Shown piece by piece: positions 7,575-14,556 of a DNA stretch of 27,928 nt (positions within the stretch are counted from its first letter, which is position 1; each line of letters opens with the position of its first letter). The DNA comes from DASUZD01 sp036377055. Lineage in GTDB: Bacteria; Actinomycetota; Thermoleophilia; Gaiellales; Gaiellaceae. Where the stretch lies: the NCBI GenBank assembly GCA_036377055.1, contig DASUZD010000186.1, positions 1 to 27,928 of the forward strand, read 5' to 3'. A program made the position numbers and the translations under genes. The notes beneath the pieces are model-generated. The model did not search any database. It had not been told where the DNA came from and worked only from the letters and a program-made list of their open reading frames with translations.

Positions 7575-8039
7575 ATGGCAAGGCAGACCGGGACGAAGCT
7601 GGTCACGGAGAACCGGCGCGCGCGGCACGATTACCACCTCCTCGAGCGGATCGAGGCGGGCCTCGTGCTGACCGGCACCGAGGTGAAGTCGTTGCGTGAC
7701 GGCCGTGCCGACCTCGCCCGCGCGTACGCGGACGTGCGCGACGGCGAGGCGTGGCTCGTCGGCTCGCACATCCCGGTCTACGAGCGCGGGAACCTCGCGA
7801 ACCACGATCCCGACCGCGACCGGAAGCTCCTCCTCCACCGGAAGCAGATCGCGTCGCTCTACGGCTCGATCCGCGAGCGCGGCCTGACGCTCGTGCCGAC
7901 ACGCCTCTACTTCAAAGACGGTCGCGTGAAGGTCGAGCTCGCGCTCGCGCGCGGCAAGGAGGCGCGCGACAAGCGCCGCGACATCGCGAAGCGCGACGCC
8001 GACCGCCAGATCGAGCGCGCGCTCAAGTCGCGCCGTTAG
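7575..8039 (+). CDS. smpB: SsrA-binding protein SmpB
   Basis: A 154-residue protein with the SmpB oligonucleotide-binding barrel: the early motif NRRARHDYHLLERIEAGLVLTG, TEVKSLRDGRADLARAY, the strand PTRLYFKDGRVKVELALARGK, and the basic C-terminal tail KEARDKRRDIAKRDADRQIER that becomes helical in the decoding centre. It binds tmRNA and guides it to stalled ribosomes. An ATG at 7566 is also in frame, but TAGAAT (7562-7567) overlaps it and lies 7 nt before the ATG at 7575, so 7575 is the better start. The tmRNA gene follows 1.75 kb downstream. The stop overlaps the convergent stop at 8036. Confidence 0.95.
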   Translation: MARQTGTKLVTENRRARHDYHLLERIEAGLVLTGTEVKSLRDGRADLARAYADVRDGEAWLVGSHIPVYERGNLANHDPDRDRKLLLHRKQIASLYGSIRERGLTLVPTRLYFKDGRVKVELALARGKEARDKRRDIAKRDADRQIERALKSRR

Positions 8040-8383
8040 CGGACGACGATCGTCACTCGGAAGACGCGGAGCGGCGTCGGAGGGCACGGGCTCACGGTGC
8101 ACGGGATCTGTCCTGCCGCCGAGACGAGGGCGCGCCCTCGCAAGCGGGCGCGGATGACCCATTCGTCGTAGCCTGGATCGCGGATGAAGGTGACTCGGAC
8201 GAGGCGGACCGCGCGGCTCGAGACTTTCGGCTCGGACCAGCGCCACGTCGCGTGCGAGAGCCGGAGGCGAGCCGTGCGCCCTCGGTCGATCGTGAACGTC
8301 TTTCCCGAGTCGCGAAGGCGGATCACGAGCGGCGGTCGATCGACTGCGGCGGTCGCCGACGGCTGAGGTACCGAATCGAACAC
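8036..8383 (-). CDS. Chagasin/I42-like small protein, no signal peptide
   Basis: 115 residues. The body (about 18-115) shows an Ig-like layout: VIRLRDSGKTFTIDRGRTARLRLS, then a WRWSEP turn, RDPGYDEWVIRARLRGRALVSA and a terminal VFRVTIVVR strand. This resembles the chagasin/I42 peptidase-inhibitor fold, in which a Gly-Lys-Thr-Phe strand is followed by a GY/W-containing loop. Members are usually secreted, but this frame starts GTG right after an in-frame TAG, which is the stop of the GNAT pseudogene, so no signal peptide can be encoded upstream. It may be cytoplasmic, or the 5' part may have been lost. Function as an inhibitor is tentative. Its stop overlaps that of smpB by 4 nt. Confidence 0.5.
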   Translation of the reverse strand: MFDSVPQPSATAAVDRPPLVIRLRDSGKTFTIDRGRTARLRLSHATWRWSEPKVSSRAVRLVRVTFIRDPGYDEWVIRARLRGRALVSAAGQIPCTVSPCPPTPLRVFRVTIVVR

Positions 8384-8862
8384 CTAGAGCGGCCCGCGAA
8401 GGGTGATCCGTCCCGGGACAGGCCGGTAGCCGAGGCGCTCGTTCAGTCGCCGGATCGGCTCGTTTCGCTCCTCGACGCGCTGACGAGGCGCTGGTAGCCG
8501 GCCTCGGCCGCCCAGGCGATCTGCGCTCGCTTCAGCGCGGCCGCGATCCCGCGGCGGCGCAGACGCGCTTCACGCCAGTGAGGCCATGGAGCGCGACCCC
8601 GGGCCGCGCGGCCGCAGGCCGGAGCTTCGCGAACCCGACGGCCTCCGCGCCGGCGAGCGCGACGAACCTGCCGGCGGCTCTCCGCGCGCACCACGATCAG
8701 CGTCAGCGCGACACCTGGATCCGTCTCCTGAAGCACAGCGAGCCCGGAGCCAACGGGCGAGCCGTCGACCTCGGCCAGCCTCACCGCGTCGCGAGGGTAG
8801 GCGTCGTTGTAGAGCGCGACGTTCGTCGCGACCTCGTCGTCCTTCGCCGCCCGGACGATCAC
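8384..8862 (-). pseudogene. Frameshifted GNAT acetyltransferase, paralogue of the upstream gene
   Basis: The GTG start overlaps the stop of the intact GNAT gene (GTGA, 8859-8862). The first frame reads IVRAAKDDEVATNVALYNDAYP up to about 8640. A shift is then needed to continue with FVALAGAEAVGFAKL and GLTGVKR, another for RRRGIAAALKRAQIAWAAEAGY, and a third for EERNEPIRRLNERLGYRP ending RGPL before TAG. These segments match the C-terminal GNAT domain of the intact neighbour (FVAIAGDEAVGFAKL, GRGIARALKARQIAWA, EERNAPIRKLNEQFGYRP, RGPLA). It is either a decayed tandem duplicate or an intact gene with base-calling errors. Confidence 0.7.
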
Positions 8863-9764
8863 GCGAGCGGCCCTCTGAAGAGGATCAGGGCCGGGCCTGG
8901 GCGATAACCGAACTGCTCGTTCAGCTTCCGAATCGGCGCGTTCCGCTCCTCGTTGTTCGTGGAGAGGCGCCTGTACCCGGCGCTCTTCGCCCAGGCGATC
9001 TGCCGCGCCTTGAGCGCCCGCGCGATTCCGCGGCCGCGCCACGCGCGCTTGACGCCCGTGAGGTCGTGGTAGGCGATTTCGGGCTGCGCATCCGTGAGCG
9101 ACAGCTTCGCGAAGCCGACGGCCTCGTCTCCGGCGATGGCGACGAAGGTCGCGTCGGCACGGTCGCCCGGCCCCTGCATGTGCAGCGAGAGCCACCCGTC
9201 GTACGGCTCGACCTCGTCCTCGTTCCCGGGGATGTCGGGCGTCGCCTCCGCGTAGACGTCGTACAGGTCGCGCGCGAGCTCCGGCCGCTCCGACCACGGC
9301 ACGATCTCGATACCGTTCGGTGGCGCGACCCCGGGCGTCTCGACCTGCTCGAGGTCCAGGATCGCCTGGATCTCGCGGCTCACCTCCCGGAAGCCGCGGT
9401 GCAGCGCGAACTCGATCCCCGCGGGATCGGCCTCGTCGGCGCGGACCTCGAGGAGCTGCGCCTCTTCGCCGCGCGCCCACTCCGAGATCGCGCGGTAGAG
9501 CGCGCTGCCGAGCCCGTGCCGCCGCGCCTCGGGAAGGACGAGGTTGCGGCAAGACGGGTGCGGGCTTCCGGGATGGAAGAGCCCAGCCGAGGTTCCGAGG
9601 GGCTCTCCGTCGAGGTACGCGACGAACGTCCGGTTCCGCGGCAGCTGCTCGAGGATCTGGCGCCGCTCGTCGAGCGTGAGCGCGTGGTCGGGCGCGACGG
9701 CGTTGGCGAGCTCGACCGCGACCGCCAGCTCGGCGTCGTCCTCGACGGGTCGAATCTCGGCCAT
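8859..9764 (-). CDS. Tandem-domain GNAT acetyltransferase
   Basis: 301 residues with two GNAT domains in series. The first acetyl-CoA loop is in NLVLPEARRHGLGSALYRAI (about 74-93) and the second in LTGVKRAWRGRGIARALKAR (about 234-253), followed by NNEERNAPIRKLNEQFGY. Double-GNAT proteins of this kind include mycothiol synthase-like enzymes, but no substrate can be assigned. The start is ATG, with TAGTGT 8 nt upstream and no Shine-Dalgarno. A frameshifted paralogue of the second domain is coupled to its stop codon. The tmRNA gene diverges from the other side of the 28-bp gap. Confidence 0.75.
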   Translation of the reverse strand: MAEIRPVEDDAELAVAVELANAVAPDHALTLDERRQILEQLPRNRTFVAYLDGEPLGTSAGLFHPGSPHPSCRNLVLPEARRHGLGSALYRAISEWARGEEAQLLEVRADEADPAGIEFALHRGFREVSREIQAILDLEQVETPGVAPPNGIEIVPWSERPELARDLYDVYAEATPDIPGNEDEVEPYDGWLSLHMQGPGDRADATFVAIAGDEAVGFAKLSLTDAQPEIAYHDLTGVKRAWRGRGIARALKARQIAWAKSAGYRRLSTNNEERNAPIRKLNEQFGYRPGPALILFRGPLA

Positions 9765-9771
9765 CCGGGGC

Positions 9772-9778
9772 TACACTA
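9772..9778. promoter_or_regulatory. Overlapping -10 elements between GNAT gene and tmRNA
   Basis: TACACTA reads TACACT on the + strand (9772-9777) and TAGTGT on the - strand (9778-9773). The first would start the tmRNA precursor about 9 nt ahead of the mature 5' end, which RNase P would trim. The second places the - strand start near the ATG at 9764. No convincing -35 hexamer was found for either. Confidence 0.4.
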
Positions 9779-9792
9779 TGGCTCGAACATAC

Positions 9793-10154
9793 GGGGGCGA
9801 CCAGGTTTCGACGTGGTCGGTTCTCCGGCAGAGCTGCAAGCCGAGGTCCCCGGTCGGCCTCGTTAATCAACCGGGAAACCAAGTAAGTGCGAAGAACGAT
9901 CTCGCACTCGCCGCCTAGTAGAACCTAGGTGACGACGTCGCTCCGAGCTCGGCCCGTGGCTCGGGCAGCGGCGCCAAGAACGGGCTCGGCGCCGAAGGAG
10001 AGCCAATCGCCGGAGGCGCGACACCGAAGGATGGCTTGCCCGGCGGTAGGTCGGCTGCGAACCGGCCGTCCGGGCGAGACGAAAGCGCAGCCTAAGCTTG
10101 TAGACGCTCTGACCGGTGCGTCCGCGGACGCGGGTTCGATTCCCGCCGCCTCCA
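9793..10154 (+). ncRNA. ssrA: tmRNA (one-piece transfer-messenger RNA)
   Basis: The 5' end GGGGGCGACC plus GGTTTCGACG is the tRNA-like D-arm region. The 3' end has the T-arm GCGGG-TTCGATT-CCCGC (10130-10146), then CGCCTCC and discriminator A. The 7-bp acceptor stem pairs GGGGGCG with CGCCTCC and includes a G-U at the third pair, the alanine identity element. CCA is not encoded, so it must be added. The resume codon is GCG at 9889; the tag reads AKNDLALAA and stops at tandem TAG TAG (9916-9921). tmRNA rescues stalled ribosomes with SmpB and marks the nascent chain for proteolysis. Length is 362 nt, typical for the one-piece form. Confidence 0.95.
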
Positions 10155-10157
10155 CTG

Positions 10158-10207
10158 CCGCCCGAAGTCCGCTCACGCTTGCGCGTGAGCATGACGACTT
10201 CGGGCGG
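10158..10207 (+). terminator. Long two-part hairpin after tmRNA
   Basis: CCGCCCGAAGTC (10158-10169) pairs perfectly with GACTTCGGGCGG (10196-10207). Inside it GCTCACGC (10171-10178) pairs with GCGTGAGC (10183-10190) around a TTGC loop. A 1-nt and a 5-nt bulge separate the two stems. It starts 4 nt after the tmRNA 3' end. There is no U-tract, but a 20-bp paired stem there most likely ends or punctuates the transcript. Confidence 0.65.
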
Positions 10208-10234
10208 ATCGGTTCCAGTGCAGAGCCTGCGTGA

Positions 10235-10261
10235 GCCGACGCCGGCTAAGCCGGCATCGGC
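10235..10261. repeat. Inverted repeat in the gap before the Asp-box gene
   Basis: GCCGAcGCCGGC, loop TAA, GCCGGCaTCGGC: an 11-bp stem with one mismatch. It may be a second terminator or a structure in the leader of the next gene. Confidence 0.4.
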
Positions 10262-10282
10262 GGCGGCGGTGCTACACACCGA

Positions 10283-10310
10283 TGTCAAGGTTTTGCTAGT
10301 TCTCTTGACA
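10283..10310. promoter_or_regulatory. Inverted repeat TGTCAAG-N14-CTTGACA
   Basis: Perfect 7-bp arms at 10283-10289 and 10304-10310 sit 18 nt before the ATG of the secreted Asp-box protein. The right arm includes TTGACA, but a -10 at normal spacing would fall on the start codon. This makes an operator or leader hairpin more likely than a -35. Confidence 0.35.
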
Positions 10311-10328
10311 ACAAGAAGGGAGAGGCAG

Positions 10329-11870
10329 ATGCTCTTCTTCCAGACAGCCATCTCGCGGCCTGGAAAGGCGGTCTGGATGCGTGCTCCTTCCTCTTTGCGG
10401 CGCAGGGTTTCGACTGTGCTCCCGTTCGTCTGCCTGACGATGGTCCTGCTCACGACGTCGGCCTCCGCGAACGTGCCGCTCTTGCAGATCGCGTCCGATC
10501 CGTTCACGAACGCGTCGAGCCAGCACGCGACGATCGTCGGGCCGGACTCGTTCTCGTTCGGCTCCACGATCGTGGCAGCGGCGCAGGCCGGCCGCTTCTT
10601 CGACGACGGGGCGTCCGGCATCGTCTACGCCACCTCGACGAGCAACGGCTTCCCATGGACGAGTGGCGTCCTGCCCGGGATGACCGGCTTCACGGTCCCG
10701 CCCGGCCCGTACGCCCGCGTCAGCGACCCGTCTGTGGCCTACGACGCGAAGCACAACGTTTGGTTAATCGCGTCGCTCGCTCTGCAGACCATCTCGGGCG
10801 GCACGAGCGGGCGGGCGATCCTCATCAGCCGCTCCACGGACGGCGGCATCACGTGGGGGAACCCGGTCGCCACGGTCCCTCCGCTCCTCGCAACAAGCCC
10901 CGTCCAGAACTTCGACAAGCCCTGGATCGTGTGCGACAACACGCCCTCGAGCCCCGGCTACGGGTTCTGCTACACGCAGTGGGACGACTTCGGGATGAGC
11001 AACAAGCTGAAGGTGGCCTACTCGAACACCGGCGGCCTGCCTCCCTGGACGCTCTCGCCCGTCCCGGGGATCGGCGCGGTCGGCGGCCAGCCGCTCGTCC
11101 TGCCGAACGGGAACGTCGTCGTCGTGTTCAGCAACGTCGGCCAGACTCTTCTTCGCGCCGTCACCTTGGCACCCGGCGGCGCCACCTTCCTGGGCCTCGC
11201 CACGATTTCCACGATCGACGCGGCCAACAACCCTGGCGCCATCCGCAGCGACCCGCTGGTCTCGGCCGAGATCGCCGGCGATGGCACGATCTACGTCGTC
11301 TGGTCGGACTGCCGCTACCGCCTCGGCTGTCCCAGCGCCGGCACCCCCAACGACCTCGTCTACAGGTTCTACACCAGCTCGGGCTGGATTCCGGCCCCGT
11401 GGACGACGTCGCCCCTGCGGATCCCGATCGACCTGACGACCCCCACCGACCACTTCATCCCCGGCGTCGCCGTCGACAGGGCCACCTCCGCCCCCAACAT
11501 CCACGTCGCCGTCGCGTACTACTTCTACCCGAACGTGAGCTGCGCCCCGACGTGTCTCGACGTCGGCTACACCTCCTCCGCGAACGGCGGCTCCAGCTGG
11601 AGCCCATCCATTGCGCTCGCCGGGCCGATGACGACAAGCTGGCTCTCGAACACGACGCACGGACGGATGGTCGGCGACTACATCTCGACCTCGTTCGATT
11701 CGATCGGCCTCGCTCACCCTGTCTTCACGCTCGCGAACCCACCAGCGAGCGGGAGCGACCAAGCGCTGTACACGCCGGTGACCGGATTGACAGTCGGCGG
11801 CTCTTCACCCACTCCGTCCCCGTTGGGCTTCTTCAACGGGAGTCCACGCCCCAACTGGCCTAAGAGGTAG
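10329..11870 (+). CDS. Secreted Asp-box (BNR/sialidase-like propeller) protein
   Basis: A 513-residue protein. After a basic N-terminus, a hydrophobic stretch (about residues 30-46, VLPFVCLTMVLLTTSASA) forms a signal peptide with a likely cleavage after ASA. The rest is a six-bladed propeller of the sialidase/BNR superfamily, with Asp-box motifs SRSTDGGITWGNP (about 177-189) and the degenerate SSANGGSSWSPS (about 420-431). The Arg triad and Tyr/Glu pair of true sialidases are not obvious, so enzymatic activity is doubtful. A Pro/Ser-rich C-terminus follows. The ATG at 10329 has a strong Shine-Dalgarno (AAGGGAGAG); an internal ATG at 10377 would also keep the signal peptide. Confidence 0.7.
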   Translation: MLFFQTAISRPGKAVWMRAPSSLRRRVSTVLPFVCLTMVLLTTSASANVPLLQIASDPFTNASSQHATIVGPDSFSFGSTIVAAAQAGRFFDDGASGIVYATSTSNGFPWTSGVLPGMTGFTVPPGPYARVSDPSVAYDAKHNVWLIASLALQTISGGTSGRAILISRSTDGGITWGNPVATVPPLLATSPVQNFDKPWIVCDNTPSSPGYGFCYTQWDDFGMSNKLKVAYSNTGGLPPWTLSPVPGIGAVGGQPLVLPNGNVVVVFSNVGQTLLRAVTLAPGGATFLGLATISTIDAANNPGAIRSDPLVSAEIAGDGTIYVVWSDCRYRLGCPSAGTPNDLVYRFYTSSGWIPAPWTTSPLRIPIDLTTPTDHFIPGVAVDRATSAPNIHVAVAYYFYPNVSCAPTCLDVGYTSSANGGSSWSPSIALAGPMTTSWLSNTTHGRMVGDYISTSFDSIGLAHPVFTLANPPASGSDQALYTPVTGLTVGGSSPTPSPLGFFNGSPRPNWPKR

Positions 11871-11912
11871 CCAACCTCGATCCCGGCGAAGCCCGCATCG
11901 GCGTCAACGAGC

Positions 11913-12368
11913 CTAGGGCGCGAGCACCTGGCAGAGCTCCAGGGAGAACCGGTCGAGACCGTGCTCGATCACCGTCCCGTCCGGCAGAAACGTGAAGTTC
12001 CCCGCCTGCGCGAAGACAAGACCCTCACCGGCCACATGGAAGGAGAACTCCATCCCGGTGTCGGTCGAGGCGCCCGTGGCGAGATCCGTGTGAACCGAGG
12101 CTGGGCCGATCGACGAGAGCGTGTGCCACTGGCTCGCGATCGTGTGCGTGAGGATCCCGTGGCTGATCTCCCGCCCGTCGCCGAAGGTCGTGACCGTGAT
12201 ATCGCCGACCCCGGTGAACACCAGGTCGAAGCCGCACGGGTTCTGGTCACCGGGGATAGTGACCGCGAAATCGACCTGGACAGGCGTGACGACCGGCGAA
12301 TCGGCGAGCGCGGTCGCGGGGACCGCGAGCACGACGAGGAAGACGAGCGTGGCGAGGATTCTGCGCAT
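11913..12368 (-). CDS. Small secreted protein of unknown function
   Basis: 151 residues starting MRRILATLVFLVVLAVPATALA, a clear Sec signal peptide with an AxA site. The mature part is beta-rich, with Thr/Val alternation, a GDGREISHG turn and two cysteines (in NPCGFD and near the C-terminus in ELCQV) that may form a disulfide. The family is not recognised. The ATG at 12368 has a Shine-Dalgarno-like AGAAAGGACGG 4 nt upstream; the frame continues upstream to 12437, but that would bury the signal peptide. It converges with the Asp-box gene. Confidence 0.65.
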   Translation of the reverse strand: MRRILATLVFLVVLAVPATALADSPVVTPVQVDFAVTIPGDQNPCGFDLVFTGVGDITVTTFGDGREISHGILTHTIASQWHTLSSIGPASVHTDLATGASTDTGMEFSFHVAGEGLVFAQAGNFTFLPDGTVIEHGLDRFSLELCQVLAP

Positions 12369-12451
12369 GGGACCGTCCTTTCTGCTCACGCCTGCCTGGT
12401 CTAGGCGAATAATGACCTCGGCTCGTCCGGGCAACAACCTGTCGATGCACC

Positions 12452-12457
12452 TACCAT
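12452..12457 (+). promoter_or_regulatory. -10 element (TACCAT), leaderless start
   Basis: TACCAT ends 6 nt before the GTG of the MBL-fold gene, with no Shine-Dalgarno between them. The same hexamer precedes the gene at 18064. Confidence 0.5.
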
Positions 12458-12463
12458 GACGCG

Positions 12464-13138
12464 GTGCGCGAGCTCCGGGCCGGCCTCTGGCATTGGCAGG
12501 CGCCGCATCCCGAGTGGACGCCGGATCAATGGTGGCCGCAGGAGGTGTCGTCGTACGCGATCGACGACGGTGCCCGGCTCCTTCTTTTCGATCCGCTGGC
12601 CGTGCCGGACGAGCTCCTCGAGCTCGCGGGCGACCGAGAGCCGGTGGTGGTGCTCAGCGCGCCGTGGCACGAACGCGACACACAACGCCTGGTCGAGCGC
12701 CTCGGCGTGCCGGTGTTCACACCGCCGCCCGACACCGCAGACGACCTTGTCCGGAAGTACGGCATCAGTCCCCAGCAGATCCCGAACGGCTGGCACAGTC
12801 CCGACGTCGCGTGGCTGCTGACCGCGGACGGCGGCGAGGCCCACCTCTACGCGGCAGGCGACCGGCTTCCGATCGGGATCGAGGCGTTTCCCGGGAGGGC
12901 GCACAACGACCTCGTGCTCTGGATCGAGAGTCGGCGTGCGGTCATCGCCGGCGATGCTCTGGTCGACTTCGGTCGCGGGTTCGAGATCCCACAAGAGGTG
13001 CTGCTGCACGGCGATACCCGCGAGCAGGTCGCCGAACGCTTGGGTCCGCTGCTCGAGCTGCCCGTCGAGCACGTGCTCGCGACGCACGGCGGGCCGTACG
13101 AGCGGGCCGCCCTCGAACGCGCGTTGTCCTTGTCCTAG
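12464..13138 (+). CDS. MBL-fold-like protein with degenerate metal site
   Basis: A 224-residue protein following the metallo-beta-lactamase fold: LLLFDPLA, VVVLSAPWHERDT, FPGRAHNDLVLWIE, RAVIAGDALVDFG and VEHVLATHGGPYERAALERAL. The usual HxHxDH ligand motif is replaced by WHERDT (H69, D72), while the later His (GRAHND), Asp (AGDAL) and His (ATHGG) positions remain. Part of the binuclear metal centre is therefore lost or rearranged. Such degenerate members are common in actinobacteria and may be hydrolases with one metal or non-enzymes. The start is GTG with TACCAT 6 nt upstream. A divergent secreted protein gene lies 95 bp away. Confidence 0.65.
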   Translation: MRELRAGLWHWQAPHPEWTPDQWWPQEVSSYAIDDGARLLLFDPLAVPDELLELAGDREPVVVLSAPWHERDTQRLVERLGVPVFTPPPDTADDLVRKYGISPQQIPNGWHSPDVAWLLTADGGEAHLYAAGDRLPIGIEAFPGRAHNDLVLWIESRRAVIAGDALVDFGRGFEIPQEVLLHGDTREQVAERLGPLLELPVEHVLATHGGPYERAALERALSLS

Positions 13139-13172
13139 CCGGTCGAGAGGGTCAGATACTTCTCGTCGTTAG

Positions 13173-13421
13173 TCAGGAACCGCTATCACGCCCTCCGGCA
13201 GCGGTTCTGAACGAAGCAAGATCGCCCCATGCGTCGCGTGCGTCGAGCGGCACGAGGTCGTAGTTCGCGTACGCCGCATCGACGTTCACCGCGGGATGCC
13301 GCGCGAGGAGAGCGGTCAATGCCTCGTCGAGGAGCGCTGAATCGGCCAGCTCGCCTCGCGCCCGTCTCGCACGTGTCAGCAAGTGCTCGTCGACGGTCGT
13401 TCTGATCGTTACGCGAGCCAT
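13173..13421 (-). CDS. Ribbon-helix-helix protein, orphan antitoxin-like
   Basis: 82 residues. The N-terminus MARVTIRTTVDEHLLTRARRARG is a ribbon strand followed by a helix, then DSALLDEALTALLARH, the MetJ/Arc (VapB-like) ribbon-helix-helix layout that binds operator DNA as a dimer. The C-terminus, including NYDLVPLDARDAWGDL, resembles the toxin-binding tail of VapB proteins. No PIN-domain or other toxin gene is next to it on either side, so it is an orphan antitoxin or a stand-alone repressor. The ATG at 13421 is preferred over the upstream in-frame start at 13448 because the ribbon begins there; TATGAC lies 6 nt upstream. Confidence 0.6.
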   Translation of the reverse strand: MARVTIRTTVDEHLLTRARRARGELADSALLDEALTALLARHPAVNVDAAYANYDLVPLDARDAWGDLASFRTAAGGRDSGS

Positions 13422-13482
13422 CGCACCGTCATACCACGCGTGGTCCAACCATCGGCGCCCTCGGAGCGTCTCGGGTTCGTCA

Positions 13483-14034
13483 CTACTTCGTGTCGCGATC
13501 GAGCGGCCACGGGAGGCGCACCGGCTCGAACTCGCCAGGCCAGTCGGCGTACGCCTCGTCCGGTATGTCCGTCGCCTCCGCGGCCGACGCGCCGTGCTTC
13601 GCTGCGACCTCGCTCACCGGGTAGTGCAGCGTCTCGTCGTCGGGGCGCAGGCCGATCATGAGGATCGCACACGGTCCGTCGCCGGCGCCGACGAAGACGT
13701 GGCGCGTGTCGGGCGGGCAGTGGAAGTAGTCCCACTGCCGTAGCGGCCGTTCCTCCTCTTCGACGACCAGCGTGCACTCGCCCGAGAGCACGAGGAACCC
13801 TTCCTGTCCGTTCTCCGAGTGGTAGAGCGCGTTCGGGTCGCCCGGCCAGAGGACCTGGACATTCACGCCGAAGTGCTGGAACCGCGCGTCCTTCCCCTCG
13901 AGCGGGTAGATCGCGCCGCCTTTCTCCTCGTTTCGCACCGCCAGCGCGTCCGCGAGGTTGAGGACGAACCAGCCGTCCGACGTGATCTCGCGGCCGTGCG
14001 GGGTCTCTTCGGCGCTTGCTTCCTTGACGGGCAT
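13483..14034 (-). CDS. Cupin-domain protein
   Basis: A 183-residue single-domain cupin. Motif 1 is YHSENGQEGFLVLSGE (about 71-86), giving H72, E74 and E78 as candidate metal ligands. Motif 2, with PPDTRHVFVGAGDGPC, supplies H112. Flanking strands include FGVNVQVLWPGD and CAILMIGLRPDD. Small cupins of this type may be isomerases, dioxygenases or sensors; no substrate can be proposed. The ATG at 14034 has an excellent Shine-Dalgarno (GAGGAGG, about 5 nt away), whereas the frame opens further upstream without one. It is divergent from the PRC-barrel gene. Confidence 0.75.
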   Translation of the reverse strand: MPVKEASAEETPHGREITSDGWFVLNLADALAVRNEEKGGAIYPLEGKDARFQHFGVNVQVLWPGDPNALYHSENGQEGFLVLSGECTLVVEEEERPLRQWDYFHCPPDTRHVFVGAGDGPCAILMIGLRPDDETLHYPVSEVAAKHGASAAEATDIPDEAYADWPGEFEPVRLPWPLDRDTK

Positions 14035-14135
14035 TTGTCCTCCTCGGTTGTAAGGTGCTCTTTTCAGGTCAACCATGCGGTTTCAGGCCTCTGTTTGGAT
14101 GCGGGTCGCGAGGGTAGGCGACTAGGAGACCGAAT

Positions 14136-14150
14136 CGAGGCTAAGCCTCG
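14136..14150 (+). promoter_or_regulatory. Leader hairpin directly before the PRC-barrel ribosome site
   Basis: CGAGGC, TAA loop, GCCTCG: a perfect 6-bp stem ending 1 nt before the purine-rich GAAGGGGG Shine-Dalgarno region. It could modulate translation or be part of a binding site in the 132-bp divergent gap. Confidence 0.35.
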
Positions 14151-14166
14151 GAAGGGGGTTAGAAGC

Positions 14167-14535
14167 ATGGCAATCGTCGAGTTGTGGACCTTCAACGTAG
14201 TCACGACGCCGCCCATGGACCTGACGAACCTCGATCTGACCGGATTCAAGGTCGAGGCACGCGACGGCGGCATCGGCAAGGTGGACGAGGCGACCCACGA
14301 GGCCGGCGGAAGCTTCGTGGTCATCGACACGGGGCCGTGGATCTTCGGCAAGAAGGTGATGCTCCCCGCCGGCGTGATCCGCGACATCGACCTCGACACG
14401 GAGACGATCTTCGTCGACCGAACGAAGGACGAGATCAAGAACGCGCCTGCGTTCGACGAGCAGCACTACCGGGACGAGAGCTACCGAAGCGAGCTCGGCG
14501 ACTACTACGGTCGTCGCAGCGAGGGTCGCTTCTAG
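14167..14535 (+). CDS. PRC-barrel domain protein
   Basis: 122 residues. Residues about 20-85 form a PRC-barrel: FKVEARDGGIGKVDEATHE, GGSFVVIDTGPWIFGKKVMLPAG and IRDIDLDTETIFVDRTKDEIKNAP. An acidic, aromatic C-terminal tail with DEQHYRDESYRSELGDYY follows. PRC-barrels bind RNA processing factors or partner proteins; in actinobacteria this tailed form is common and often stress-linked, but its role is unknown. The ATG has a GGAAGGGGG purine tract 8 nt upstream. The gene ends with a strong hairpin. Confidence 0.8.
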   Translation: MAIVELWTFNVVTTPPMDLTNLDLTGFKVEARDGGIGKVDEATHEAGGSFVVIDTGPWIFGKKVMLPAGVIRDIDLDTETIFVDRTKDEIKNAPAFDEQHYRDESYRSELGDYYGRRSEGRF

Positions 14536-14556
14536 CGATCGATCACGCAGGTACAT

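Noticed and set aside
8443..9882. 479-residue frame covering both GNAT genes and part of tmRNA
   Set aside because: Its first two thirds are Arg/Ala-rich shadow of the intact 8859-9764 gene; only its end contains real GNAT sequence, which belongs to the pseudogene.
10116..10156. tRNA-like T-arm and acceptor end
   Set aside because: It pairs with the 5' end at 9793 and is the 3' part of tmRNA; no separate D-arm or anticodon arm lies nearby.
10305..10310. TTGACA as -35 of the Asp-box gene
   Set aside because: A -10 at 16-18 bp spacing would fall on or after the ATG with the strong Shine-Dalgarno; it is better explained as one arm of the inverted repeat.
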